64,000 nucleotides of DNA from Geoalkalibacter subterraneus (GTDB lineage: Bacteria; Desulfobacterota; Desulfuromonadia; Desulfuromonadales; Geoalkalibacteraceae): contig NZ_CP010311.1 in assembly GCF_000827125.1 (NCBI RefSeq), positions 2,418,001 to 2,482,000 of the forward strand, read 5' to 3'. Of the stretch, positions 43,296 to 51,910 are shown one piece after another (positions within the stretch are counted from its first letter, which is position 1; every line of letters begins with the position of its first letter). The notes below the pieces were generated by a model. It ran no database searches, had not been told where the DNA came from, and was given only the letters and a program-made list of their open reading frames with translations. Made by a program: the position numbers and the translations under genes.

Positions 43296-43327
43296 TTGTC
43301 AACCAGATCAACAGCGATGGTTGACAA
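43296..43327 (-). promoter_or_regulatory. BirA-type biotin operator
   Basis: TTGTCAACC (43296-43304), 14 bp, GGTTGACAA (43319-43327). The 9-bp arms are perfect and the spacing fits the known BirA operator form TTGTnAACC-N14-16-GGTTnACAA. It lies 13 bp upstream of the bioW ATG and about 100 bp before the divergent ccsA-like gene. Confidence 0.92.
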
Positions 43328-43428
43328 CAATTTCTTTGCCTGAAAAGAAGGCTGTGATACTCTTGCCGACCATCGAATAAAGAGAATCAGACGACGATAG
43401 AACAAACCCGATTCAGGAAAGGCTGCCC

Positions 43429-44190
43429 GTGACAATCTGGCTACCCAATGCTGCCCTGTTTGCCCACCTGCTGGCTGCGGCCCTGCAGGTCACCACACTT
43501 TTCAGCGACCGACGCACTCTGCGTTTTTCTGCCATCCTCTGCGTCGGGTTCGGTTTCGGTGCCCAGACCCTTTTCTTTGGACAGGCCACCTGGCAAGCCG
43601 GTTACCTGCCGGTGACCAACCTGTTCTCGACCCTGTTTTTCTTCAGCTGGGCGCTGGCCGGCAGTTACCTGTATTTTGAGCTGCGCTACCGTATCGGTGC
43701 CGTCGGCCTGTTTGCCCTCAGCGTTGTTGCGCTGCTGTTGTTCGGGGCGCTGCGCCAGGAACCGACTCTTCCGCCGCTCATCCCCGCCCTCGACACACCG
43801 CTGTTCACGCTGCACGTGGCCTGCTCTTTTATCGGCTACGCCATGTTTGCGCTGGCTTTTTCGGCCGGAGTCGCATACCTGGTCCCGGCAGGTTTACGCC
43901 CGCAACGGTTCCCCGGACGCGAACCGCTGCGGCGGCTCAATGAAGAAGCGGTCTTTCTCGGTTTTATCTTCTTCAGCCTGTGCATGATCAGCGGCAGTTT
44001 CTGGGCCGCAATGGCCTGGGGCTTCTGGTTTTCCTGGAACATCAAGGGCGTGTGGTCCTTCATCGTATGGCTGTTCTACGCCGGCATGTGTCACGCCAAA
44101 TTTATCCGCCGCTGGCAGGGCACGGGCTACGCCCTGCTCTCCATTGCCGGTTTCGCCATCGTGCTACATAGCACCGACGTCAGAAAATGA
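43429..44190 (+). CDS. CcsA/HemX-like cytochrome c assembly membrane protein
   Basis: 253 residues with eight hydrophobic segments. The family part is WAAMAWGFWFSWNIKGVWSFIVWLFYAGMCHAKF near residue 190. In true CcsA the tryptophan-rich heme motif reads about W-G-x-Y-W-x-W-D-P-K-E; here Asp, Pro and Glu are replaced (WFSWNIKGVW), which is closer to HemX-type relatives. The likely role is heme handling in cytochrome c maturation or control of tetrapyrrole synthesis. GTG at 43429 follows AGGAAAGG. No other ccm/ccs gene is nearby. Confidence 0.75.
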   Translation: MTIWLPNAALFAHLLAAALQVTTLFSDRRTLRFSAILCVGFGFGAQTLFFGQATWQAGYLPVTNLFSTLFFFSWALAGSYLYFELRYRIGAVGLFALSVVALLLFGALRQEPTLPPLIPALDTPLFTLHVACSFIGYAMFALAFSAGVAYLVPAGLRPQRFPGREPLRRLNEEAVFLGFIFFSLCMISGSFWAAMAWGFWFSWNIKGVWSFIVWLFYAGMCHAKFIRRWQGTGYALLSIAGFAIVLHSTDVRK

Positions 44191-44306
44191 CCCTTCCATG
44201 GATAACCCTGGATTCTCCAGATGACTTCTGCTATACTCCCAAATCTTTAATGAAGTTTTTGATCTTTTTGGTGCAGGATGTCGTTCATCGGCCCGGGAGT
44301 CAGACT

Positions 44307-44762
44307 ATGAGTGCCAGAATTCTGTGCGTAGAAGACGATAATGAAATCCTTGATTTGGAGATGAATATCCTGCGCCGTCTGGGTTATCATCCCCTGGCAG
44401 CACGCGATGGGCTTCTGGCCCTTGAGATCATCCTGGAGCAGCAACCTGACGCCGTCATCCTCGACATTATGCTGCCGGGCTGCGATGGATTGGAGCTGGC
44501 ACGAAGAATCCGGCGCACCAGGGCCGTATGCGACACTCCCATTGCCTTCGTCACAGCTAAAGGTGAAAGTTTCGATTTCCGGCGCGGGTTTCAAAATGGC
44601 GGCCAGATCTACCTGGCAAAGCCCTTTACAATTTCAGCACTCCAGGTCGCCGTTGAAAGTCTGCTGGGCAACAAGGCCCGCCCAATGCCTACCGCAAAAA
44701 ACCGCCCCTCCCCTCCCCGTAAAAGCGGGTCACGCTTTGCCTCCCTGTTTTCCACCAGCTGA
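44307..44762 (+). CDS. Single-domain response regulator (receiver)
   Basis: A 151-residue receiver: acidic pair VEDDNE, phospho-Asp in AVILDIMLPGCDG, Thr in FVTAKGES and Lys in YLAKPFTIS. After residue 125 comes a basic Pro/Ser-rich tail. GGGAGTC precedes ATG 44307. The stop TGA at 44760 is in the same reading frame as the GGDEF gene that starts at 44808, so the two could be halves of one REC-GGDEF protein (PleD/WspR-like) split by a stop codon. Confidence 0.85.
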   Translation: MSARILCVEDDNEILDLEMNILRRLGYHPLAARDGLLALEIILEQQPDAVILDIMLPGCDGLELARRIRRTRAVCDTPIAFVTAKGESFDFRRGFQNGGQIYLAKPFTISALQVAVESLLGNKARPMPTAKNRPSPPRKSGSRFASLFSTS

Positions 44763-44807
44763 AATACGGACCAATTCCTGCATAAATGGAGACGGAACAG
44801 GAGCAAT

Positions 44808-45308
44808 TTGACCTACACCAGTCGCAAAACAACGGCCTCCACAGTCGATGAAGTCCTCAAAAGTGAACATGAACGCTTCAAGCGCTACGGCGATCCTTTT
44901 TCAGTCATCCTGTTTGATCTCGATCATTTCAAGGTGATCAACGACACACACGGGCACCTGGTCGGCGACAGAGTTCTCAAAGAGATTGCCCAGTTAACAC
45001 GGGGTATGATGCGGGCCACCGATGTTCCAGGGCGCTGGGGTGGAGAGGAATTTCTCATTGTTTCTCCCCACAGCGACCTGGAAGGAGCCAGGCAGCTGGC
45101 AGAGAAACTGCGCCTCGCCATCGCCGAGCATGATTTCAAAAAAGCCGGGCGCATCACCGCCAGCTTCGGCGTTGCGACGGTCGATGCGAGTACAACTTCC
45201 GATTCCCTGCTCAAGGCTGTGGATGACGCTCTCTATCATGCCAAGGAAAATGGGCGCAACCGGGTCAGCGTCACTCCGCGTGCGGGCGCTACCTCCCGGG
45301 AGAGCTGA
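44808..45308 (+). CDS. Diguanylate cyclase GGDEF domain, separate or split from the receiver
   Basis: A 166-residue GGDEF domain: FDLDHFKVINDTHGHLVGD, active loop GRWGGEEFLI and, just before it, RATD, an I-site RxxD for product inhibition. The usual entry motif DxLTGLxNR is poorly kept (LTYTSRKT), so the domain edge is worn. TTG 44808 follows AGGAG at 4-5 bases. The frame is continuous with the receiver gene except for the TGA at 44760-44762. It probably makes cyclic-di-GMP, if it folds. Confidence 0.82.
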   Translation: MTYTSRKTTASTVDEVLKSEHERFKRYGDPFSVILFDLDHFKVINDTHGHLVGDRVLKEIAQLTRGMMRATDVPGRWGGEEFLIVSPHSDLEGARQLAEKLRLAIAEHDFKKAGRITASFGVATVDASTTSDSLLKAVDDALYHAKENGRNRVSVTPRAGATSRES

Positions 45309-45309
45309 T

Positions 45310-46230
45310 TCAGAGATTGATCGGGCAGTTGTCGAGCAAGGAAAGGACAGGGGAGAAATCCGGAGGTGGCGGGCATTCCAGCATCAACGGTTCACCTGTA
45401 CGCGGGTGCTGAAATCTCAACCGGTACGCATGCAGCAGATGACGGGGGATCGCCAGGTGGCTCCGCACCGTTTTGAAAAACAGGGCGCCGCCGTAAAGAG
45501 CGTCACCCAGAAGAGGGAAACCCTGCGCGGCGAGGTGGACGCGGATCTGGTGAGTACGTCCGGTGCGGGGTCGCGCCTCCACCAGCGCAGCACCGCTGCC
45601 GTAAGCAAGGGTGGCAAAATCGGTATGCGCGTCCTGGCCACCTGAATCCACCACCGTGCGTCCGCATACCCCGCTTTTGAGGCAACCGTCGGCAGAAAAA
45701 GAAGCCGGCGGCCGCCCCTCGACCAGGGCCAGGTAGCTCTTTTCCACACGGCGTTCGAAGAACTGCCGATAGAGAGACTGGTTGCTCTCTTCATGCAGGG
45801 CAAAAAGCAGAAGCCCGCTGGTGTCGCGATCCAGGCGATGCAGTAGAACCGGCGAAGCCCCGCTGCCATCAAGCAAGGCGCAGACCTGGCCCAGGGCACT
45901 GTCCTGGCCGGGATGGGCCGGATGAGAGGCAAGCCCTGCCGGCTTGGCCACCGCCAGCAGGTCCGCATCGCGAAAAACCCAGGAGACCTGCGGAGACGGC
46001 AGGGGTTCGCTGAGCAAAAGGGTTCCCTCTATGCGCTCCCCACCGTGCAGGATCTGCCCGGCACGCCGCGCGACCTGCCCTTCGACAAATATCCGCCCGC
46101 CGTCGAGAGCCTGTTTGATTTTCTTGCGCGAAACGCCCTCAAGGCTGGCCGCCAGAAACCGGTCCAGACGCTCTCCTGTTCCGTGTGCCACGCGCCGGAA
46201 ATTGAATTCGAAGCCGGCAGGTCTGCTCAC
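45310..46230 (-). CDS. RluA-family 23S rRNA/tRNA pseudouridine synthase
   Basis: 306 residues. An N-terminal S4-like RNA-binding domain (ERLDRFLAASLEGVSRKKIKQALDGGRIFVEG) precedes the catalytic domain with HRLDRDTSGLLLFA (catalytic Asp), then RTGRTHQIRVHLAAQGFPLLGDALYGG. It isomerises specific uridines in RNA; RluA, RluC and RluD specificities cannot be told apart from this alone. GTG 46230 is chosen because it overlaps the mtaB stop (GTGA). It is the last gene of the sulfur/tRNA series and converges on the GGDEF gene with one base between the stops. Confidence 0.88.
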   Translation of the reverse strand: MSRPAGFEFNFRRVAHGTGERLDRFLAASLEGVSRKKIKQALDGGRIFVEGQVARRAGQILHGGERIEGTLLLSEPLPSPQVSWVFRDADLLAVAKPAGLASHPAHPGQDSALGQVCALLDGSGASPVLLHRLDRDTSGLLLFALHEESNQSLYRQFFERRVEKSYLALVEGRPPASFSADGCLKSGVCGRTVVDSGGQDAHTDFATLAYGSGAALVEARPRTGRTHQIRVHLAAQGFPLLGDALYGGALFFKTVRSHLAIPRHLLHAYRLRFQHPRTGEPLMLECPPPPDFSPVLSLLDNCPINL

Positions 46231-47525
46231 TCGATCAACTCCCCTTCCAGCCCACGGTCGCTCAAGCGCAACACACGGACCCAAACGCAGTGCCCTGCCT
46301 GCTCTTCGGGACTCTTGAAGAAAGCGGGGAGGTAATGGCGCGTCAAACCTTTGCGCCAGCCGCTGGGCTGACCGCTTTCTTCCACCACCTCCACCTCCTG
46401 GCCGATGAATTGTTCCGAATAGGCCCGGGTCTTTCTCTCACCCAAGGCCCTCAACCTGGCCGCGCGCTCTTTGGCGACGGCGCCGGAGACCTGGTCCGAG
46501 TAGGTGGCGGCAGGGGTGCCCGGGCGACGGCTGAAGGGGAAGACGTGCAGATGAGTCACCGGCAATTCTTCAATGAAACGGAAGGTTTCATCAAATTCAT
46601 CCTCTGTTTCCCCAGGAAAGCCAACAATGACATCAAGCCCGATGGCGGCGGTGGGCATTCGATGATGAATCCCCTCCACCACCCGGCGGAAAAAAACCGT
46701 ATCGTAGGAGCGGTTCATGCGCTCAAGGACGGTATCGCTACCGGACTGCAGGGGGATATGAAAATGCGGACAGATGACCTTTGAGCGCGCGACACGATCC
46801 ACCAGCGTGGTCGTGATCTCAGTCGGTTCAACAGATCCGATGCGCAACCGGCGGACATCGGTCTGTTCTTCCAGTAAAACCACCAGATCCTGCAGGGATG
46901 TGGCAGGAGTCAGGTCGGCACCGTACCCGCCGATGTGGATGCCGGTCAGCACAATTTCAGGGTATCCCGCCTGAACCAGCTCACGCACCTGGCTCACAAC
47001 CTGTGCAGGGGGCAGCGAGCGGCTGCGGCCGCGGGCGTAGGGAATGATGCAATAACTGCAGAAAGCGTTGCAGCCATTCTGAATCTGCACGAAGGCGCGG
47101 CTGCGGTCGGGGAAACGGGACAAAGGCAGGGCCACCGCGTCACGGGCCTCGCGCATGTCGCCCACTTTGATGCGGGGAGTATCGGCGATGTCCCCCAGCA
47201 GTTCAAGAAACTCCTTCTTCTCTGCGTTTCCGATCACCAACGCCACACCGGGCAGATTAATCAGCTTCTCCGGTGCAACCTGGGCGTAGCAGCCGGTCAC
47301 CACCACCCGCGCCTCCGGATTCAGCCGCCGGGCGCGCCGGATCAGATTGCGGGACTGACTGTCTGTCGCCGCCGTGACGGTGCAGGTGTTGACGATCACC
47401 AGTTCTGCCCCCGCGTCGAATGACACGACCTCATAGCCGGCAGTTTCAAGCCGCTCGGCAATGGCGGCCGATTCATACTGATTGGTCTTGCACCCCAGGG
47501 TGGCAATGGACACGCGGTGTTTCAT
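46227..47525 (-). CDS. mtaB: tRNA t6A37 methylthiotransferase MtaB
   Basis: A 432-residue MiaB-type radical SAM enzyme. The N-terminal UPF0004 domain has [17 protein letters not shown] and TGCYAQV cysteines. The radical SAM cluster is CNAFCSYC, followed by [13 protein letters not shown]-terminal TRAM-like region is present. The NQYES and PYARG details fit MtaB, which turns t6A into ms2t6A at tRNA position 37 using sulfur and two Fe-S clusters. ATG 47525 overlaps the mnmA stop (ATGA). Confidence 0.9.
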   Translation of the reverse strand: MKHRVSIATLGCKTNQYESAAIAERLETAGYEVVSFDAGAELVIVNTCTVTAATDSQSRNLIRRARRLNPEARVVVTGCYAQVAPEKLINLPGVALVIGNAEKKEFLELLGDIADTPRIKVGDMREARDAVALPLSRFPDRSRAFVQIQNGCNAFCSYCIIPYARGRSRSLPPAQVVSQVRELVQAGYPEIVLTGIHIGGYGADLTPATSLQDLVVLLEEQTDVRRLRIGSVEPTEITTTLVDRVARSKVICPHFHIPLQSGSDTVLERMNRSYDTVFFRRVVEGIHHRMPTAAIGLDVIVGFPGETEDEFDETFRFIEELPVTHLHVFPFSRRPGTPAATYSDQVSGAVAKERAARLRALGERKTRAYSEQFIGQEVEVVEESGQPSGWRKGLTRHYLPAFFKSPEEQAGHCVWVRVLRLSDRGLEGELIE

Positions 47526-48607
47526 TCGATCCATCCTCCGCCGAGAACCCGGTCGCCGTCATAAAACACAGCGGCCTGCCCCGGGGTTATCCCCTGTTGG
47601 GGCTGGCTGAACACGACTTCGGCACGGTTATCCGGCAAAGTGCGAATCTGCGCCGGCACTTCCCGATGACGATAACGGATACGGCAGGCCGCCTGCAGCG
47701 GCTGCTCGGGCGGATCGATTTGCCAGTTGCATTCCCGTACTGTCAGCCGGTCACGATGCAGATGGGACTTCTCACCGACAATCACCTGTCTTTCCTCAAC
47801 ATCGATACCGGTCACAAAGAGAGGTTCAGACCACGCGATGCCAAGCCCCCGTCGCTGACCGATCGTGTAGCGATAGGTCCCGCGGTGACGCCCGAGAACC
47901 TTCCCGGAGACATGGACGATCTCCCCATCGAGTTTCCCCGCGCCCCGTTCCTCCTCGAGAAAGCGCACATAATCCCCGTCAGGGACGAAGCAGATATCCT
48001 GACTCTCGGCTTTTTCCGCCACGCGCAGATCGAAACGGGCCGCGTGTTCACGCACCTCTTCCTTGGTCATGCCACCCAGGGGAAACATCACGCGGGTCAT
48101 CTGCTCCGGCGTCAGGGTGAACAGAAAGTAGCTCTGATCCTTGCCCTGGTCGCGCCCCTTGCGCAGCATAAAGCGACCGTCGGCATCCGGTTCGATAATG
48201 GCGTAATGACCGGTCGCCAGCGCATCGGCTTCAAGTTCACGCGCCCGGCGCAGCAGCAGATCGAATTTGAGGCGCTGATTGCACATGACACAGGGATTGG
48301 GCGTCCGCCCGGAAAAATATTCATCGCAGAAGTGGTCGATGACCTGGCGCTGGAAGGCTTCTTCAAAATTAATGACGTAGAATGGGATATCGAGCCCCTC
48401 GGCCACCCGGCGGGCGTCATGCACATCATCGAGGGAACAGCAGGTTCCGAAGGTTTCGCCGTCGGGAGCCGCGAACCGGCTGTAGTCCCATATCTGCATG
48501 GTCATGCCGATGACTTCATGCCCCTGCTCCTTGAGCAGAGCCGCGGTGACGGAGGAATCCACGCCTCCGCTCATGGCGACGACAATGCGTTTTCTGGTGG
48601 TGTTCAT
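47522..48607 (-). CDS. mnmA: tRNA-uridine 2-sulfurtransferase MnmA
   Basis: 361 residues. It has the ATP pyrophosphatase loop [17 protein letters not shown], catalytic Cys pair region [14 protein letters not shown] and the second Cys in [13 protein letters not shown], and C-terminal domains [23 protein letters not shown]. It thiolates U34 of Lys, Glu and Gln tRNAs, using sulfur that comes from the cysteine desulfurase. The start at 48607 has no strong ribosome site. A terminator-like hairpin (48627-48662) separates it from iscU. Confidence 0.95.
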   Translation of the reverse strand: MNTTRKRIVVAMSGGVDSSVTAALLKEQGHEVIGMTMQIWDYSRFAAPDGETFGTCCSLDDVHDARRVAEGLDIPFYVINFEEAFQRQVIDHFCDEYFSGRTPNPCVMCNQRLKFDLLLRRARELEADALATGHYAIIEPDADGRFMLRKGRDQGKDQSYFLFTLTPEQMTRVMFPLGGMTKEEVREHAARFDLRVAEKAESQDICFVPDGDYVRFLEEERGAGKLDGEIVHVSGKVLGRHRGTYRYTIGQRRGLGIAWSEPLFVTGIDVEERQVIVGEKSHLHRDRLTVRECNWQIDPPEQPLQAACRIRYRHREVPAQIRTLPDNRAEVVFSQPQQGITPGQAAVFYDGDRVLGGGWIE

Positions 48608-48626
48608 GGGGGAGTTGTCCGTTGTC

Positions 48627-48662
48627 CTAAAAAACAAGGCCGCCGGAAAATCGCAGCGGCCT
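48627..48662 (-). terminator. Terminator/attenuator between iscU and mnmA
   Basis: Minus strand GGCCGC (48661-48656), 12-base loop, GCGGCC (48643-48638), then TTG and a T-run (48636-48629). It would end part of the transcripts from the isc genes before mnmA. Confidence 0.7.
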
Positions 48663-48693
48663 CCTTAGTTGCAGAATTTATCAGCTATTTAAT

Positions 48694-49062
48694 TCAAGAG
48701 TGATTTTCCCTGTAATTCTTGATCGCTTCGTGGAGAGCGTCGGCCGCCAGGTTGCTGCAGTGCATCTTGTTGGCCGGCAGCCCGTCGAGAGCTTCGGCGA
48801 CGGCAGCATTGGTCAACTCCATGGCTTCATCCAGGGTTTTGCCAATCGCCATTTCCGTCACCATCGACGAAGTGGCGATGGCGGCGCCGCACCCGAAGGT
48901 CTTGAATTTAATGTCCTTGATGACATTGTCTTCAACCTTGAGAAAGATCTTCATGATATCGCCGCAGGACGCATTGCCGACCTCACCCACCCCATCGGCA
49001 TTCTCGATTTCACCCACGTTGCGGGGGTTGCTGAAGTGGTCCATGACTTTTTCGGTGTACAT
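48694..49062 (-). CDS. iscU: Fe-S cluster scaffold IscU/NifU-N
   Basis: 122 residues with the three cluster cysteines: NASCGDIMKIFLKV, KTFGCGAAIATSSM and MHCSNLAADALHEAI. It holds a newly made [2Fe-2S] or [4Fe-4S] cluster before transfer to target proteins. This is the NifU N-terminal domain alone; the Nfu domain is lacking. GAG lies before the ATG. It follows iscS after a 186-bp gap that contains repeat copy C. Confidence 0.93.
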   Translation of the reverse strand: MYTEKVMDHFSNPRNVGEIENADGVGEVGNASCGDIMKIFLKVEDNVIKDIKFKTFGCGAAIATSSMVTEMAIGKTLDEAMELTNAAVAEALDGLPANKMHCSNLAADALHEAIKNYRENHS

Positions 49063-49104
49063 ATCGATTCTCCTGTAGCTTTCTTACCAGCAACTGTTCA
49101 GCAT

Positions 49105-49206
49105 GGGGTCGTCACTCCCATGACAAGGGACACTTTTCGCCATCCCTGGCCGTTTGATTGGCGCCCTCCCTGGCGCCAAACACCCTTGACATGGGAGTGA
49201 CGACCC
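49105..49206. repeat. Palindromic interspersed repeat, copy C (inverted)
   Basis: 102 bp, nearly perfect foldback: GGGGTCGTCACTCCCATGACA at the left pairs with the right end apart from one base. Changes from copy A in one arm are matched in the other. Reverse orientation compared with copies A and B. It lies inside the isc operon, between iscS and iscU. Confidence 0.88.
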
Positions 49207-49248
49207 CGCGAGGTAAATAAATAAATAGATACTCTTGCTATAGCTTTC

Positions 49249-50415
49249 TTATTTATTGCCGGGATAAAGAGGACTCATTTCCCGCAATCTTTGAATAATG
49301 GGCGGCAGAATTTCCAGGATATAGTCGACATCCTCTTCGGTACTGTCAGGCCCCAGGCTGAAACGGGTGCTGGAATGGGCCAGGGCGACATCCACCCCCA
49401 TGGCGCCCATAACGTGCGAAGGTTCCAGCGACCCCGAAGTGCAGGCAGACCCGGAAGAGGCCGCTACGCCCTTCATATCAAAATTGAGCAGCAGCGATTC
49501 CCCCTCGATGTAGGCAAAGCTGACATTAAGGGTGTTGGGCAGCCGCTGCGTGCGGTGACCGTTGACCTTGACATCGGGAATCTGGTTGAGGATACCCTGT
49601 TCGAGCTTGTCACGCAGGTGCGCCATACGCTCGGCATTCTGCTCCAGGTTCTGCCCCGCCAGTTCACAGGCCATTCCCAGGCCGACAATCCCCGCGACAT
49701 TGTGTGTGCCTGCGCGACGGTTACGCTCCTGGTGGCCGCCGTGAATCAGCGGCGTCATGCGTGTACCGCGGCGGATGTAGATCGCCCCGACCCCTTTGGG
49801 CGCGCCGATCTTGTGGCCGGAAAGCACCAGCAGGTCGGCACCGGCTTTCTGCACATCAACGGGAATCTTTCCCACCGCCTGTACCGCGTCGGTATGAAAA
49901 CGTACCTTGTGCTTGCGCGCAATCCGCCCGATCTCCTCCACCGGGAACAGGGTTCCGGTTTCATTGTTTCCCCACATGGCTGAGATCAGGATGGTTTTCT
50001 CGGTGATGGCATCTTCAAGCTGCCTGAGATCAACCATGCCGTCGCTGTCGACCGTCAGAAAAGTCACATCGCAGCCGTTTTTTTCAAGATAATGGCAGGT
50101 CTCCAAAACGGCGGGATGCTCAACACCAGTGGTAATGATATGATTACCCTTGTCTCGAAGAGCGGCCACGGTCCCTTTAAGGGCCATGTTGTCGCCCTCG
50201 CTGCCGCAGGAGGTAAAAACAACCTCTGCAGGAGAGCAGTTGATCAGCTTGGCGACCTGCTCGCGCGCCTTTTCCACCGCGCCGCTCACAGCACGCCCCG
50301 CCCAGTGCACACTGGAGGGATTGCCGAACTCTTCACGATAAAAAGGCAATATGGCATCCAGCACCTCCGGCCGCACCGGAGTTGTGGCGTTGTAATCCAT
50401 GTAGATTTTCTTCAC
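49249..50415 (-). CDS. iscS: Cysteine desulfurase NifS/IscS
   Basis: 388 residues, class V aminotransferase. YMDYNATTPVRPEVLDAML-like start, GVEHPAVLETCHYLE, HTDAVQAVGKIPVDV, PLP Lys in LSGHKIGAPKGVGA, and the catalytic Cys loop ASSGSACTSGSLEPSHV. It removes sulfur from cysteine for IscU and MnmA. GTG 50415 is chosen because GGAGGAG sits 8 bases upstream; a longer frame adds 16 residues with no support. It follows the iscR gene on the same strand. Confidence 0.94.
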   Translation of the reverse strand: MKKIYMDYNATTPVRPEVLDAILPFYREEFGNPSSVHWAGRAVSGAVEKAREQVAKLINCSPAEVVFTSCGSEGDNMALKGTVAALRDKGNHIITTGVEHPAVLETCHYLEKNGCDVTFLTVDSDGMVDLRQLEDAITEKTILISAMWGNNETGTLFPVEEIGRIARKHKVRFHTDAVQAVGKIPVDVQKAGADLLVLSGHKIGAPKGVGAIYIRRGTRMTPLIHGGHQERNRRAGTHNVAGIVGLGMACELAGQNLEQNAERMAHLRDKLEQGILNQIPDVKVNGHRTQRLPNTLNVSFAYIEGESLLLNFDMKGVAASSGSACTSGSLEPSHVMGAMGVDVALAHSSTRFSLGPDSTEEDVDYILEILPPIIQRLREMSPLYPGNK

Positions 50416-50545
50416 AGTCTTGCTCCTCCATCTCCTATTTCGAAATATCAGGTCTGTCATCATATAACAAGGAAACCGTCATAACCATACGCGCTAAGAC
50501 CGCAGGGCCCAGCCGAACATTGCAATACGGGCCCAGTGTCCCGTT

Positions 50546-50980
50546 TCAGCGTGCTTCACGGGATGTCATTCTTTCACGGGCCTCACGGGTCAGATCTTCC
50601 AGGGTAATCGACCCGAGAAAGGTCCGGATCTTTTCTCCGAGCCCCTGCCAGACCGTATGGGTCACACACTGGTCGTCGCAGGCGCAGCGGCCATTTTGCT
50701 CCATGCAGGAGACCGGCACAAGGGTTTCTTCGACACTGTCGATAATCTGGTCCACCTGAATCGAATGTGCCGGTCGCGCCAGGACATAGCCGCCCCCGGG
50801 TCCACGCACACTCTCAACGATCCGCCCCCGCCTCAGCTTGACGAACAGCTGCTCCAGGTAGGTCGAGGAAATATCTTCGCGGGCGGCGATATCCTTGATC
50901 GAAGTCGGCGTTCCATCACTGTGCAGGTGCAGGCTCACCATCGCTCGCACTGCGTATTGTGCTTTAGTCGAAAGTCTCAT
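50546..50980 (-). CDS. iscR: IscR-type Rrf2 regulator
   Basis: 144 residues. An N-terminal winged helix, MRLSTKAQYAVRAMVSLH..IKDIAAREDISSTYLEQLFVKLRRGRIVESVRGPGGGYVLAR, and the cluster loop SCMEQNGRCACDDQC, with cysteines suited to bind an Fe-S cluster. It adjusts isc gene expression to Fe-S demand. It lies 17 bp after cysE and 130 bp before the iscS start; that gap includes a promoter-like TATGAT. Confidence 0.92.
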   Translation of the reverse strand: MRLSTKAQYAVRAMVSLHLHSDGTPTSIKDIAAREDISSTYLEQLFVKLRRGRIVESVRGPGGGYVLARPAHSIQVDQIIDSVEETLVPVSCMEQNGRCACDDQCVTHTVWQGLGEKIRTFLGSITLEDLTREARERMTSREAR

Positions 50981-50997
50981 AATGGTTGCACTGCCGC

Positions 50998-51717
50998 TCA
51001 GGCTTCGGCTTTCTTCCGTTTATCGGCGTTCTCAGCCGCCTCCTCGCTCGCGCAGGAGGACCGCACTTCGTTCAGCTGGTCGCTCAGGTCCTTGACCTTG
51101 CGCTCAAGGGCCCGGATCTGGTCGAACAGACAGGAGATCGCCTTGGCTTCCGGGTCGGGCAGCTTGTCATGACTCAAATCAAGCTTTTCCTCGACTTTCT
51201 TGCCTTCGGAAATCACCATGCGACCCGGAACGCCAACTACGGTACTGTTGGGCGGCACCTCTTTGACGACGACCGAATTAGAGCCGATCTTGCTACCCGA
51301 ACCCACGGTAAAAGGCCCCAACACCTTTGCGCCGGAACCGATAATGACATTATCCCCCAGAGTGGGATGGCGTTTTTCCTTCGCCCAGGACGTCCCACCA
51401 AGGGTCACGCCGTGATAAAGGGTGCAGTTTTCGCCGATTTCGGCGGTTTCGCCGATCACAACTCCCATGCCGTGATCGATAAAAAAACCCTTGCCGATAC
51501 GGGCTCCCGGATGAATCTCGATGCCGGTCAAAAAGCGGCCGATATGCGAAATAAAGCGGCCGAAGAAATAGAGCTTTCGCGTCCACAGTGCATGAGCCAG
51601 CCGATAAAACAGCAAGGCATGAAACCCAGGGTAACAGAAGAGGACCTCGGCCACGCTGCGCACGGCAGGGTCTCGATCGTAAACCGCTTTGATATCCTGC
51701 TTGAAGGTGTCGAACAT
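50998..51717 (-). CDS. cysE: Serine O-acetyltransferase CysE (EpsC type)
   Basis: 239 residues. A short helical N-terminus and a left-handed beta-helix with [40 protein letters not shown] precede [25 protein letters not shown]. The His and Asp of DHGMG act in acetyl transfer. The C-terminus is an unusual 60-residue coiled coil ([24 protein letters not shown]) with an acidic/basic tail. It makes O-acetylserine for cysteine. As first gene of the cysE-iscR-iscS-iscU set it couples cysteine supply to sulfur use. Confidence 0.93.
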   Translation of the reverse strand: MFDTFKQDIKAVYDRDPAVRSVAEVLFCYPGFHALLFYRLAHALWTRKLYFFGRFISHIGRFLTGIEIHPGARIGKGFFIDHGMGVVIGETAEIGENCTLYHGVTLGGTSWAKEKRHPTLGDNVIIGSGAKVLGPFTVGSGSKIGSNSVVVKEVPPNSTVVGVPGRMVISEGKKVEEKLDLSHDKLPDPEAKAISCLFDQIRALERKVKDLSDQLNEVRSSCASEEAAENADKRKKAEA

Positions 51718-51910
51718 CGTCTCTGATACTCCTTTTTCCGGCTTCCGGGAAAAACCGCCTGCCGCCCCTGTTTTAAGAGGTGCAACAGCTGCGGCCCGCT
51801 CCGCTTTCTCATCAATTCAATTCTGCTCTTGTCTATAGCATACCTGAGCAAAACCGTCAATTATTTGCCCGAAAAAAGAAAATTCAAATGTTTCGAGCGT
51901 TATTCTCCCA

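Noticed and set aside
47420-48703. 427-codon frame antisense to mnmA and part of mtaB
   Set aside because: mnmA and mtaB are unmistakable; the antisense frame runs across two genes.
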